Below, one piece after another: positions 1 to 8,937 of a stretch of DNA of 64,000 nucleotides (position 1 is its first letter; every line of letters starts with the position of its first letter). The stretch covers positions 1 through 64,000 of the forward strand of contig NZ_BBJB01000048.1 of the NCBI RefSeq assembly GCF_016584665.1. Direction: 5' to 3'. The notes below the pieces were generated by a model. That model saw only the letters and a list, made by a program, of their open reading frames with translations. It did no database searches and was not told the origin of the DNA. The position numbers and the translations under genes were made by a program. This DNA comes from Pseudanabaena sp. lw0831. GTDB taxonomy: Bacteria; Cyanobacteriota; Cyanobacteriia; Pseudanabaenales; Pseudanabaenaceae.

Positions 1-1100
1 GAATCTTTAACCGATGTAGATATTTCACAATCGCCTCAAGCTGATATGCCTAATGTTGTGCAAAGCGAGCGCAATATCCAGAGAGAATCTGACAACATTA
101 CACAATCTCCTCAAAGTGATATCCAGAGACCATCTGATATTTCAGTTGCAGACAATATTTCAGAAGGCGATCGCAATATTCAGCGCGAATCTTTAACCGA
201 TGTAGATATTACACAATCGACTGAAACTGATATACAGAGACAAGCTGATATTTCTAATTTTTCGCAAGGCGATCGCAATATTCAAAGCGAATCTTTAACC
301 GATGTAGAATCTCCTCAAGCTGATATTTCTAATGTTGTCCAAGGCGATCGCAATATTCAAAGCGAATCTTTAACCGATGTAGATATTTCACAATCGCCTC
401 AAGCTGATATACAGAGGCAAGCTGATATTCCTAATGTTGTGCAAGGTGATCGCAATATTCAAAGAGAAACTTTAACTGATCTAGAATCTCCTCAAACTGA
501 TATACAGAGACAAGCTGATATTTCTAATGTTTCGCAAGGCGATCGCAATATTCAAAGAGAAACTTTAACTGATCTAGAATCTCCTCAAATTGATATACAG
601 AGACAAGCTGATATTTCTAATGTTTCGCGGGGCGATCTCAATATTCAGCGCGAAATTTTAACTAATGTAGAATCTCCTCAAGCTGATATTTCTAATGTTT
701 CACAGGGCGATCTCAATATTCAGCGAGAATCTTTAACAGAGTTAGAATCTTCTCAAACTGATATACAGAGACAAGCTGATATTTCTAATGTTTCGCAAGG
801 CGATCGTAATGTTCAAAGAGAATCTTTAACAGAGTTAGAATCTCCTCAAGCTGATATTTCTAATGTTGTCCAAGGCGATCGCAATATCCAACGAGAATCT
901 GACAACATTACACAATCTTCTCAAAGTGAGATACAGAGACAATCTGACGTTTCGGTTGTTAGTGATATTTTGCAAGGCGATCTCACTCAACAAATTCAAA
1001 AGTTTTCTGATTTGCCTGTTTTGGATAGTGACACACAAATAGAAGCTGACAATATTACACAAGCTCCTCAAAGTGAGATACAGAGACAAATTGTAAATAG
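1..1100 (+). repeat. In-frame tandem coding repeats, two unit lengths
   Basis: Units of about 75 and 93-105 bp follow one another in frame. The long and short forms differ mainly by six codons (DIQRQA). Many units contain GGCGATCGCAAT, so a HIP1-type site is built into the peptide repeat (GDRN). Neighbouring units, such as those near 466-560 and 545-640, are nearly identical in DNA, which points to recent expansion by recombination. Confidence 0.85.
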
Positions 1101-1968
1101 TAATCTTTTACAAGGTGATACTTTAAATAATAGTGAGTTTGTAAATAGCGATCGCAGCCAATTGATTCAGAGAAAAGTTGATTCGAGCAATCATGAAAAT
1201 CCTGTAGGCAAAACTGAGAATCAAACAGTTATTCAAATGATGACAGATCCTAGTAATACCGCCGATCTAAAATTACCCAAAGTCATTGAAAATATTGCTC
1301 AGACAGAATACTTGGGCAATTTTTCGGCGCTGACACCACCGCAAACCGTACAGCGATCACAAGCTGATCGCCCTGAATCAATTACCAATTACCAATTACC
1401 AATTAATTTAGCCCAAACTGATCGCCCTAGCCAAAACGACTTATCCAATAACTTATCCAAAATAATTCAGCCCAAACAAGAACAAAATCCTGATAGCAAT
1501 CAAACTGATTCTTCAGGTTGGGCAAATATAGCGGAGTTACTGGCTAACTTGCCACCGCCTCCAAGTTCTAATAATTCATCTGCAAGTTCACTGAACAGCC
1601 AAAAAACTAGCGATCGCAGTTCTCTTGCAACTAAACCTGCAACCATTCAGCGATCGCCAGATCCCAACTATACAGATAACGCTAACGATCAAGACCTATA
1701 CATCACACCAAAAGGACTACAGAAAGGAAACCCAAACAAAATCACCAAAACTCAATCTAATACAGTTCAACGTGAACTCACCTATGACACATTCCCAGAA
1801 GCAACCGTCTCTGTTGAAACTCGACAAGATCAGCCAAATCAGGGCGCAGAAAACTTCGACAAAAATCTTGAAACCCTTGCTCAAGAAATATATATTTTGT
1901 TAAAGCAACGTTTAGAAATAGAAAAAGAACGACAAGGAGCTAGATATCAAGGAAGATTACCTTGGTAA
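1..1968 (+). CDS. CIS-cluster repeat protein with IQR-type repeats (5' partial)
   Basis: The reading frame is open from base 1, and the first bases already encode the same repeat as the rest, so the Met codon at 46 is internal and the true start lies upstream. The first ~370 residues are about a dozen tandem units of 25-35 residues built on GDRNIQRESLTD and DIQRQADISN. The middle is Ser/Asn/Gln-rich and looks disordered. The C-terminus (EIYILLKQRLEIEKERQGAR) is a charged helix ending in GRLPW, a tail I associate with proteins in cyanobacterial CIS clusters. There is no signal peptide, membrane segment or enzymatic motif. The next gene begins 58 bp downstream on the same strand and encodes a CIS part, so a role in that particle, perhaps as a linker, fibre or adaptor, is inferred only from position. 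I do not recognise a named family. Confidence 0.75.
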   Translation, partial: ESLTDVDISQSPQADMPNVVQSERNIQRESDNITQSPQSDIQRPSDISVADNISEGDRNIQRESLTDVDITQSTETDIQRQADISNFSQGDRNIQSESLTDVESPQADISNVVQGDRNIQSESLTDVDISQSPQADIQRQADIPNVVQGDRNIQRETLTDLESPQTDIQRQADISNVSQGDRNIQRETLTDLESPQIDIQRQADISNVSRGDLNIQREILTNVESPQADISNVSQGDLNIQRESLTELESSQTDIQRQADISNVSQGDRNVQRESLTELESPQADISNVVQGDRNIQRESDNITQSSQSEIQRQSDVSVVSDILQGDLTQQIQKFSDLPVLDSDTQIEADNITQAPQSEIQRQIVNSNLLQGDTLNNSEFVNSDRSQLIQRKVDSSNHENPVGKTENQTVIQMMTDPSNTADLKLPKVIENIAQTEYLGNFSALTPPQTVQRSQADRPESITNYQLPINLAQTDRPSQNDLSNNLSKIIQPKQEQNPDSNQTDSSGWANIAELLANLPPPPSSNNSSASSLNSQKTSDRSSLATKPATIQRSPDPNYTDNANDQDLYITPKGLQKGNPNKITKTQSNTVQRELTYDTFPEATVSVETRQDQPNQGAENFDKNLETLAQEIYILLKQRLEIEKERQGARYQGRLPW

Positions 1969-2026
1969 TTCAAAGCTTTAATCAAGCCTCTTGATACTTT
2001 TTTAGAAACTTTTAGGAAAACAGATT

Positions 2027-2464
2027 ATGACACTCGTTAAAGCAATGCTCACCACCACCGACGCAGGTGCAGTAGCCATCAATTTTCAATTTAACCCCGA
2101 CAGCCTGACGTTTGCGCGAACAGTTAATTGGACAGTAGAAGCAGGTGCATATACCACAGCAGGTTTCCCAAAAGTTTCTTACTCCAATCGAGGTGCGGAA
2201 ACTTTGAAATTATCAAATTTATGGTTTGATACTTACGAATACGCAACCAAGACAAGTGTTCTCACCCTAATTTCGCCGATCATTAAATCCACAGAAATTG
2301 CAGGAGCATTAAAACGACCACCCGTATATATATTTGCTTGGGGAGAAAATTATATGAAATGTGTTGTCACCAGTATTAGCTATGAGCTTACAATGTTTCT
2401 TGCCGATGGTACACCTGTCAGAGCAAAGGTAAGCATCGATCTTCAAGAAGTTGATGACATTTAG
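2027..2464 (+). CDS. CIS tube-initiator-like protein (Afp7/Pvc7 N-terminal type)
   Basis: This 145-residue protein has the opening typical of CIS tube/LysM proteins: a short beta-rich start, then FQFNPDSLTF, followed by SNRGAETLKLSNLWFDTYE, and a C-terminal half (MKCVVTSISYELTMFLADGT, RAKVSIDLQEV) matching the fold that joins inner tube to hub. Family members such as Afp7 usually carry a C-terminal LysM domain. This one stops before it, so it is a short version. It starts at an ATG 58 bp after the repeat-protein stop and is followed 56 bp later by the VgrG gene. Acting at the tube-baseplate junction follows from family knowledge. Confidence is good on family and moderate on the exact structural position. 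Confidence 0.8.
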   Translation: MTLVKAMLTTTDAGAVAINFQFNPDSLTFARTVNWTVEAGAYTTAGFPKVSYSNRGAETLKLSNLWFDTYEYATKTSVLTLISPIIKSTEIAGALKRPPVYIFAWGENYMKCVVTSISYELTMFLADGTPVRAKVSIDLQEVDDI

Positions 2465-2520
2465 TTAATGACATTTGAAATATTTCCAACGACATTTTTT
2501 ATTACTAACCAGAATTACCG

Positions 2521-4446
2521 ATGCCAGCAACATATAGATCCCAGTTTTCCCTTGCAATTGATGGAACTCCCGCTTCCGAAGATTTGATTGCCGATATTTT
2601 GCAAGTATCTGCTGAAGAAAGCCTGCATCAACTAGGCATGTTTACCCTGATCATTAGCAATAATTACTTCGCTGGTAACGCCGCTGCACCTTGGACGCAT
2701 ATGAGTAAATTTGCGATCGGGAAAAAAATCAAAATTGGATTTACCTCCAGTACCACAGAAGATCCCGATTTTGACGAAGCATCGAATGCATATGTCTTAG
2801 AAGGAGAAATTACCGCGATAGAAGCTGATTTTACTGAAGAATCCAAAGCTCCGATCACCATTCGTGGCTACGACATTTCTCATCGCTTACATAAAGGACG
2901 TTACAATCGTTCTTTTCAAAACGTGACAGATAGCGATCTAGTAACCCAAATAATTGGTGAAGCTGGTATTACGGCAGGGACTGTAACTGCGACTACTGTC
3001 GTCCATGAATATGTTTTTCAAGAAAACCAGACTAATATGGAGTTTTTGCAAGAACGGGCTGCTCGCAATGGCTTTGAGTTATATGTGCAAGATGGAAAGT
3101 TGAATTTTCGTAAATCCACAAAAGGGCTGGAATTATCGCTTAAGTGGTTAAAAGATCTTTATAGTTTTCGAGTTCGTGTTACTGGTTCCGAACAAGTTAG
3201 CTCTGTTGAAGTTAGAGGTTGGAACTATACGACCAAAACAGCCATTGTCTCTACAGCATCAACTGAAACAGCAATTACCACTAATGCTAGCGGCAAAGGT
3301 AGTGCATCTAGTACTAAATTTAGTGGTAGCCCCAAAATGATTGTTGTCGATCAGCCAGTTTTTAGCACTAGTGAAGCTGACAAGATCGCCCAATCTCTAT
3401 GTGATGAATTAGGTGGCGAATTTGTCAATGCTGACGCGAAAGGCACTGGTAACCCTCTGATCAGGGCAGGTAAGGTAGTAAATCTAACTGATATGGGTGA
3501 CTATAGCGGTAGTTATTATGTTACCGAAACGCATCACTTATTCCAGAATCAGAAATACACCACACATTTCAGCGTCCGAGGTCTACGCGGCGGAGATTTG
3601 TACTCCATGTTGTCATCAAAGACTCATCTGCAACCAGGGCAAACGATGTTGGTGGGGATAGTGAGTAATAACAGCGATCCCAAAAAATGGGGACGAGTCA
3701 GAGTCAAGTTTCCTACGCTCACAGAAGCGCATGAGAGCAATTGGGCTAGGGTCGTTGGTGTAGGTGCAGGTGCGAGTAGAGGCTTTGACTGTTTGCCGGA
3801 AGTCAATGATGAAGTTTTAGTCGCCTTTGAGCATGGTGATATCCATCGACCCTATGTGATTGGTGGTGTCTGGAATGGTACTGATGCTCCCCCAGCCTTG
3901 GTCACTGACAGCGTAGCCGAAGGTAAAGTACGCTTGCGTACGTTTAAAACTCGTGTTGGGCATCAATTACAATTTGTTGAAGAAGATAAAGGTACCAAAA
4001 AAGGTGTGTACCTAAACACAATCGGTGGTCATAATCTGCGATTAAATGACAGCGATCAGTTTGCTGAGCTAGAAACAACTGGTGGGCACAAATTTCGGGC
4101 TGATGATAGCAGTAAGGTAATTAGCCTAACTTCTACAGGAGATATTACAGTTAAAACTGGAACAAGTGGTACTACTAAAGATCTAACGATTGATGCGGCT
4201 AATATGACCTTAACGGCAACAACCAACATTACCCTTAAAGTGGGTAGTAGCAAAATAGTGCTTTCTGCCACTGGCATAGTGATTGAAGGAGTGCAAGTAC
4301 AGATAAAAGGTACGGGGTCAGCAAAAATGGAAGCGCCCGTGATCAATGTTGAGGCGACTGGGGCTAATACAATTAAAGGCGGGTTAGTTAATGTGGATGC
4401 AAGTGGGATAGCTGTTATTAAAGGTAGTTTAGTTAAGATTAATTAA
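2521..4446 (+). CDS. VgrG/phage late control D-type spike protein (Afp8-like)
   Basis: The 641-residue protein has the VgrG plan. The N-terminal ~360 residues are a gp27-like hub with an NMEFLQERAARNGFELYV motif near residues 178-195. A gp5-type OB fold follows at ~373-455 (MLVGIVSNNSDPKKWGRVRV, FEHGDIHRPYVIGGVWNG). The tail from ~490 is a beta-helix of short TGDITVKTG-like repeats that forms the needle. No catalytic extension follows the needle, so effector domains are not fused here. It assembles as a trimer at the particle tip and carries the PAAR-like protein encoded next. The protein is full length for the family. The gene is followed by a strong hairpin at 4454-4501. Confidence 0.92.
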   Translation: MPATYRSQFSLAIDGTPASEDLIADILQVSAEESLHQLGMFTLIISNNYFAGNAAAPWTHMSKFAIGKKIKIGFTSSTTEDPDFDEASNAYVLEGEITAIEADFTEESKAPITIRGYDISHRLHKGRYNRSFQNVTDSDLVTQIIGEAGITAGTVTATTVVHEYVFQENQTNMEFLQERAARNGFELYVQDGKLNFRKSTKGLELSLKWLKDLYSFRVRVTGSEQVSSVEVRGWNYTTKTAIVSTASTETAITTNASGKGSASSTKFSGSPKMIVVDQPVFSTSEADKIAQSLCDELGGEFVNADAKGTGNPLIRAGKVVNLTDMGDYSGSYYVTETHHLFQNQKYTTHFSVRGLRGGDLYSMLSSKTHLQPGQTMLVGIVSNNSDPKKWGRVRVKFPTLTEAHESNWARVVGVGAGASRGFDCLPEVNDEVLVAFEHGDIHRPYVIGGVWNGTDAPPALVTDSVAEGKVRLRTFKTRVGHQLQFVEEDKGTKKGVYLNTIGGHNLRLNDSDQFAELETTGGHKFRADDSSKVISLTSTGDITVKTGTSGTTKDLTIDAANMTLTATTNITLKVGSSKIVLSATGIVIEGVQVQIKGTGSAKMEAPVINVEATGANTIKGGLVNVDASGIAVIKGSLVKIN

Positions 4447-4453
4447 TTGCCCA

Positions 4454-4501
4454 CTGAATAATTGTGGTGAGTGGCAAAGCCGCTCATCACAATTATTCAA
4501 G
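4454..4501. terminator. Long hairpin between VgrG and PAAR genes
   Basis: Arms of about 20 bp pair around the loop AAA (TGGCAAAGCC at the apex). There is no clear T-tract. It lies inside the CIS operon, so it may reduce readthrough or act as an RNA processing site rather than fully stop transcription. Confidence 0.55.
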
Positions 4502-4559
4502 AATTAGAGTTTCCTCCATCGCAAGGCGCTGTAATATTAAAAATTAGAGGAGATAAGGT

Positions 4560-4952
4560 ATGGGACAACAAGTTGTTATGGGCGCAATGCTTCAATGTAG
4601 TTTTGGAGTTGCACCAAGTTCATTGATTGTGATTCCTAAAGGGATGCCTGTCATGACGGGAGGTCCTCTTGCCGCGTCAATTATGGATTTTGCGCCGATC
4701 GCAAATATCCCCCCATTTGGTATGTGTAGCTCACCTGCTAATCCGATGGTGATCGCCGCTACAGCAGCAGCTTTAGGAGTGCTTACCCCTATGCCTTGTA
4801 TCCCTGTAACCGTAGCGCCTTGGGTTCCAGGTTGTCCAACTGTGCTAATCAATAACTTTCCTGCTCTTAATAACTCTTCAAAATGTATGTGTGCTTGGGG
4901 TGGGGTGATTTCAATTAATTTTGCTGGACAAGTAACGGGACAAATTCCATGA
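4560..4952 (+). CDS. PAAR-like spike-tip protein (DUF4280 type)
   Basis: This 130-residue protein begins MGQQVVMGAMLQCSFG and is rich in Pro, Gly and Cys, with motifs such as MPVMTGGPLAASIMD, FGMCSSPANP and TPMPCIPVTVAPWVPG and a closing KCMCAWGGVISI. These are hallmarks of the DUF4280/PAAR-like tips of CIS particles, which cap the VgrG needle and usually bind a metal through His/Cys. The purine-rich run AGAGGAGATAAGG just upstream of the ATG is a good ribosome-binding site. Its stop overlaps the start of the gp25 gene by four bases (ATGA), so the two are probably translationally coupled. Confidence 0.88.
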   Translation: MGQQVVMGAMLQCSFGVAPSSLIVIPKGMPVMTGGPLAASIMDFAPIANIPPFGMCSSPANPMVIAATAAALGVLTPMPCIPVTVAPWVPGCPTVLINNFPALNNSSKCMCAWGGVISINFAGQVTGQIP

Positions 4953-5356
4953 GTAGTTTAGATCGCGATTATCTTGGTAGAGGGATTTCATTTCCCTTGC
5001 GGATTAATATTCAGGGTGAACTAAAAACTGATAGCGGCGATCGCAATTTAGAGGAGTCAATCTCCACGATTTTGAATACGAAATTGGGAGAGCGCGTATA
5101 TCGTCCAAATTTTGGTTGTCGCCTATCGGATCTCACTTTTGCGCCGATGAATCCACAGACGATTTTGCTAGCCAGAATTTATGTTGAGGAAGCATTAAAT
5201 AGGTGGGAGCCTCGAATCAAGGTTACGGGGGTCTATGCGGAGCCTGATCCGATTAAAGGACGGTTAGATCTCAAGATCCAGTATCAGATCAAGGAGAACA
5301 ATGATCGTCGCAACATGGTTTATCCGTTTTATTTACTGCCACCAGATAGTAATTAA
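4949..5356 (+). CDS. gp25/GPW-like baseplate wedge protein
   Basis: The 135-residue protein has the T4 gp25 fold signature: GRGISFPLRINIQGELKTDS, then a helix leading to ILNTKLGERVYRPNFGCRLS, and later the conserved FAPMN segment and ARIYVEEALNRWEPRIKV. gp25-type proteins sit in the inner baseplate and nucleate sheath polymerisation. The length is normal. Its ATG overlaps the PAAR stop codon. A palindromic repeat element lies directly after the stop codon and separates it from the baseplate J gene. Confidence 0.92.
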   Translation: MSSLDRDYLGRGISFPLRINIQGELKTDSGDRNLEESISTILNTKLGERVYRPNFGCRLSDLTFAPMNPQTILLARIYVEEALNRWEPRIKVTGVYAEPDPIKGRLDLKIQYQIKENNDRRNMVYPFYLLPPDSN

Positions 5357-5357
5357 T

Positions 5358-5424
5358 AAAACCAAAATCTGTACCGCCCGCTGCGCAGGCGGTACAGATT
5401 TTGGTTTTATGATTAGCTACTTAA
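5358..5424. repeat. Palindrome with shared TTAAGTAG-type end
   Basis: A 51-bp hairpin (arms AAAACCAAAATCTGTACCGCC, slightly imperfect at the apex) is followed by TGATTAGCTACTTAA. The reverse complement of that tail, TTAAGTAGCTAATCA, matches the ends of similar elements at 23916, 24022, 34112, 36038 and 44534. It interrupts the CIS operon between gp25 and baseplate J and may act as a partial terminator. Confidence 0.7.
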
Positions 5425-5515
5425 AATAATTTGATATTTCATAGCGAAGGGTAAAGATAGCTAGTAAAATTTGAATAATCGCCTAATCGCCAAATTCACC
5501 TAAGAGCACTGTGTA

Positions 5516-7729
5516 ATGACGAAAGAGTTTGATTTTCTTCCCAATTTGCCAAAATCTGATCTTGACGATCGCACCTTTGAAGAATTGGTGAATGAGTGTC
5601 TGCTCAGGATTCCACGCTACTGTCCAGAATGGACAAATTACAATCCTAGCGATCCAGGTGTAACTCTGATCGAGCTATTTGCATGGCTAACCGATCAGAT
5701 GTTGATGCGGTTTAACCAAGTGCCGCGCCGCAACTATGTTGCTTTTTTAGAATTACTTGGTATTCACTTACAGCCACCTGCCCCCGCCCAAACTGAAGTA
5801 ACTTTTTATCTGAGCGCTTCTTTACCTGAACCCTATACAATTCCTGCGGGGATTGAGGTCGCTACGCTGCGGACAGAAACTGAAGATGCAATCATATTCA
5901 GTACCGATCAGCCATTGGTGATTGGCAATCCAAGAATTTTGAACCTATTAGCTGCACCTAGATCCGAAGAGAATCCTGAATTCCTACGCGATCTGCTTTT
6001 AGATGTATGGACAGAGGATCGCGAGGAAGGGTGGTCAGGACAGGAAATAGCTCTGTTTAGCGATCCGCCACAACCGAATAATTGCTTTTATGTGGTCTTT
6101 GATGGAGAGCAACCGATTAATGGCAATGTGATAGCCCTGAAGTTCAAGGGAGAGTCAGCCACAACTACAGGGATTAGCCCCAATAACCCGCCTCGGTTTT
6201 GGGAAGCATGGAATGGCAATGCATGGCAACCTGTACTCCAAAAAGAAAGTGACGATCGCACGAGGGGATTTAGCTTTAGCGAATTAGCTGATGAAGGCAC
6301 AAATCCTTTGCAGGGAGCTGAGGTGATTTTTCATTTGCCACTGACTTGGGATGTGACCCAGTTTTCTACCTATCGGGGACGGTGGCTGCGCTGTAGCTAC
6401 GTCGAGCCAACCCCTAATCAAGCAGGTTATAGTCGAGCGCCACACATTATTGGCATGAGCGCAAGGGCGATCGGTGGGACGGTCAAAGCAACTCAATGTA
6501 ATGCAATAACGAATGAAGTGGTGGGTGAGAGTAATGGTAAATCAGGGCAAGTCTTTCAATTACTGCATCAGCCAGTATTACCGCGCAAATCTGATGAATA
6601 TTTGCTAGTCACCCCACCAGTAGGACTGCCGCAAATATGGCATGAAGTTGCCGATTTCTCAGAATCCACAGAAAGCGATCTGCACTACATTATTGATTCC
6701 ACTTCTGGAAACATTCAATTTGGTCCCTTTGTGCAAACGCCCAATTATCAGAGCCAACATACATTGCAGCGTCTACGCATTCAGGGCGAACCGATGCAAA
6801 GGGTTGTCGCCGATGAAACTAAAGCGATCGCGATGAATACAAAAACCAGTGGTACTCAATATGGAGCTGTGCCGCCTAGAGGTTCGATTATCCAAATGAT
6901 GAAATATCGCACGGGTGGTGGGTTTCGAGGCAATGTGCAACGCGGCAGTTTGCGAATATCTAAGAGTGCCATTCCCTATGTAGCAAGCTTAACCAACCAT
7001 ATTTCTGCGACTAATGGCGTGGATGCTGAGTCCCTTGATGATGTAGCAGTCCGCGTACCCAAGATGCTCCGAACTCGCGATCGCGCTATCACCCAGACGG
7101 ATTTTGAATATCTGACGCTGATCGCAGGTGATGGTGCTGTGGCTCGTGTGATCTGTGCGCCAGCTAAGAGTAAAGAAGATGCTGGAATTGTTAGATTACT
7201 GACTGTCCCAAGAGTCCGTACTGAAAGTATTGATTTAGGTCAAGGGATGACTCCAGATCAGTTCATCTTGAGCGCGCCATTATGCGATCGAGTATTAGCC
7301 TATCTCGATGAGCGGAAGATGCTAGGTGTACAAATTCAACTAGAGCAACCTGAATATGTGGGCGTATGTGTCCAAACTGAGATTGCCCTAGAATCTTCCT
7401 ACAGCAATCCAAAGGTACAACAAGATATTGTTCAACAACTCAAGGTGATGCTCTATCGCTTTCTTAATCCGATTACAGGTGGAGTTAGTGGTCAGGGTTG
7501 GGAATTTGGTCGTCCAGTTTATCCGTCTGATATTGTCAAACTATTACAAAATTTTCAAGGTGTGCGCTTTTTAGGTACAGTACAACTATTTGAGTTGCGC
7601 TACGCAAATGGCGAATGGATGAGGAGACTCGCGCCGCAACCGATGATTGATCCAGGTCCATTGGGCTTGATTTGTTCTTGGCGCAGTCCAAGGTTACGCT
7701 CTAGTCATGTGATTAATATTGTCAGTTAG
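5516..7729 (+). CDS. Putative baseplate assembly protein J (gp6-like, Afp11-type)
   Basis: The 737-residue protein opens with the signature of large baseplate J proteins of CIS: ELVNECLLRIPRYCPEWTNY, NPSDPGVTLIELFAWLTDQM and NQVPRRNYVAFLELLGI, followed by the LQPPAPAQTEVTFYL segment. A later region (RTRDRAITQTDFEYLTLIAG, residues ~520-540) is the conserved J core, and a C-terminal gp6-like part has QQLKVMLYRFLNPITGG and GWEFGRPVYPSDIVKLLQNF. It forms the baseplate wedge with gp25 and the tail protein I homologue encoded 23 bp downstream. The start ATG at 5516 fits the family N-terminus. It is full length. Confidence 0.92.
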   Translation: MTKEFDFLPNLPKSDLDDRTFEELVNECLLRIPRYCPEWTNYNPSDPGVTLIELFAWLTDQMLMRFNQVPRRNYVAFLELLGIHLQPPAPAQTEVTFYLSASLPEPYTIPAGIEVATLRTETEDAIIFSTDQPLVIGNPRILNLLAAPRSEENPEFLRDLLLDVWTEDREEGWSGQEIALFSDPPQPNNCFYVVFDGEQPINGNVIALKFKGESATTTGISPNNPPRFWEAWNGNAWQPVLQKESDDRTRGFSFSELADEGTNPLQGAEVIFHLPLTWDVTQFSTYRGRWLRCSYVEPTPNQAGYSRAPHIIGMSARAIGGTVKATQCNAITNEVVGESNGKSGQVFQLLHQPVLPRKSDEYLLVTPPVGLPQIWHEVADFSESTESDLHYIIDSTSGNIQFGPFVQTPNYQSQHTLQRLRIQGEPMQRVVADETKAIAMNTKTSGTQYGAVPPRGSIIQMMKYRTGGGFRGNVQRGSLRISKSAIPYVASLTNHISATNGVDAESLDDVAVRVPKMLRTRDRAITQTDFEYLTLIAGDGAVARVICAPAKSKEDAGIVRLLTVPRVRTESIDLGQGMTPDQFILSAPLCDRVLAYLDERKMLGVQIQLEQPEYVGVCVQTEIALESSYSNPKVQQDIVQQLKVMLYRFLNPITGGVSGQGWEFGRPVYPSDIVKLLQNFQGVRFLGTVQLFELRYANGEWMRRLAPQPMIDPGPLGLICSWRSPRLRSSHVINIVS

Positions 7730-7752
7730 ACAGCATCTAAACACCACCTCCT

Positions 7753-8841
7753 ATGACTCAAAAAAGTAAGCTCCAAGCACTAAGCATTCAACTAATTTCG
7801 ATGAAGTCTCCTGATGCTAATCAGGACACATTGGCGAGTGCTGATAATTTGGGTAGTTCACAGAGCAATTTGTTACAGTCGAATAGTGTTGACAATGGGA
7901 TTAATAATTGGCGATCGCAATCTAAGTGCAACCTGCTAGTTAATCCTAATGAGCCGAGCGAAATAGTAGTTAAGCTCAGAAACTCCAGTAATCGAACATT
8001 ACTGACTAACTTGCGCGTAGAAGGGAACTTCCCAACCCATTGGCTACAAATTGGTATGGAAGGCAATGAGTTGCCGCCCTATGCAGAGATGGAAGCAGTT
8101 CTCTATTTCCAAGTTCCTGTAGACTTTTTTGAGGATCAAGAAGCGATCGTCCATGGTCAGCCACTTACGATTAACTATCAGGGACAGTTACAGATTTATG
8201 GTGGTTATGCTAGTTCTAACTCAGATCCTGGATTTTCTCCGAGGTTAGAACTATTTGCGATTGAGACATTTCATCTTTATATCCGTCCGTCTAGTCTGTA
8301 TCTGGACTTCTTACCTGATACTTACCGCGAAGTTGACTTTGTCGGCAGGATGCTGAAAATCTTTGAAGAAACGCTCGAACCTGATGTCCAAATTTTGGAT
8401 ACACTCTGGGCTTATCTTGATCCGATGTTAGCTCCTGAAACTATGTTGCCGTTTCTTGCTCATTGGGTGGGCTGGGACACAGCACCGACTCTTGGGGTTG
8501 AGCGACAGCGCTATTTGATCAAGCAAGCAATGCAGATCTATCGTTGGCGGGGAACTCGGAGAGGACTACGCTTTTATATCCATTTATTTACTGGCTTGCC
8601 CCTTGATGAACATTTGACTGAAGCAGAAAAGCACATTAGCATTTTTGAAATTACAGGTAGAGGCTTTGTAATTGGTGAAGCCATTCTTGGTAACAATGCC
8701 TCGACGGGCGGTGGTAGACCTTTTCATTTTGTAGTGAGGATTCATAACAATTTGCAAAATAGCCTTGATTTACCTTTGATTCATAGGATTATCGAACGTG
8801 AGAAACCTGTTTTTTGTACTTACGATCTAGAGATTATTTAA
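7753..8841 (+). CDS. Phage tail protein I-like baseplate component with beta-sandwich N-domain
   Basis: The C-terminal half (from ~residue 175) carries the CIS tail-protein-I signature: SSLYLDFLPDTYREVDFVGR, MLKIFEETLEPDVQILDTLW, a PETMLPFLAHWVGWD helix and RWRGTRRGLRFYIHLFTGLP. Before it lies a Ser/Asn-rich start and a predicted beta-sandwich (residues ~55-160, NPNEPSEIVVKLRNSSNRTL) resembling the immunoglobulin-like modules of the WD40 membrane protein at 11891. The family completes the baseplate wedge with baseplate J. It follows the J gene by 23 bp and is probably co-translated in one operon. Confidence 0.87.
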   Translation: MTQKSKLQALSIQLISMKSPDANQDTLASADNLGSSQSNLLQSNSVDNGINNWRSQSKCNLLVNPNEPSEIVVKLRNSSNRTLLTNLRVEGNFPTHWLQIGMEGNELPPYAEMEAVLYFQVPVDFFEDQEAIVHGQPLTINYQGQLQIYGGYASSNSDPGFSPRLELFAIETFHLYIRPSSLYLDFLPDTYREVDFVGRMLKIFEETLEPDVQILDTLWAYLDPMLAPETMLPFLAHWVGWDTAPTLGVERQRYLIKQAMQIYRWRGTRRGLRFYIHLFTGLPLDEHLTEAEKHISIFEITGRGFVIGEAILGNNASTGGGRPFHFVVRIHNNLQNSLDLPLIHRIIEREKPVFCTYDLEII

Positions 8842-8937
8842 GCTTAAAAGCACTTAGCCGTTAGCTTTTAGCGGACAACCTTAGTTTATCCCTCAAAAGC
8901 CAAAAGCTAATTGCTAAAAACTTCACAAAAAAATTAT

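Noticed and set aside
46-48. ATG at 46 as start of the first gene
   Set aside because: The frame before it already encodes the same repeat from base 1, so this Met is internal.
1-1100. Tandem repeats as a CRISPR or satellite
   Set aside because: All are in one open frame and encode related peptides.
8911-8937. TTG start at 8911
   Set aside because: The ATG at 8938 begins the compact, better-conserved sequence, and the extra residues fall in an inverted-repeat stretch.
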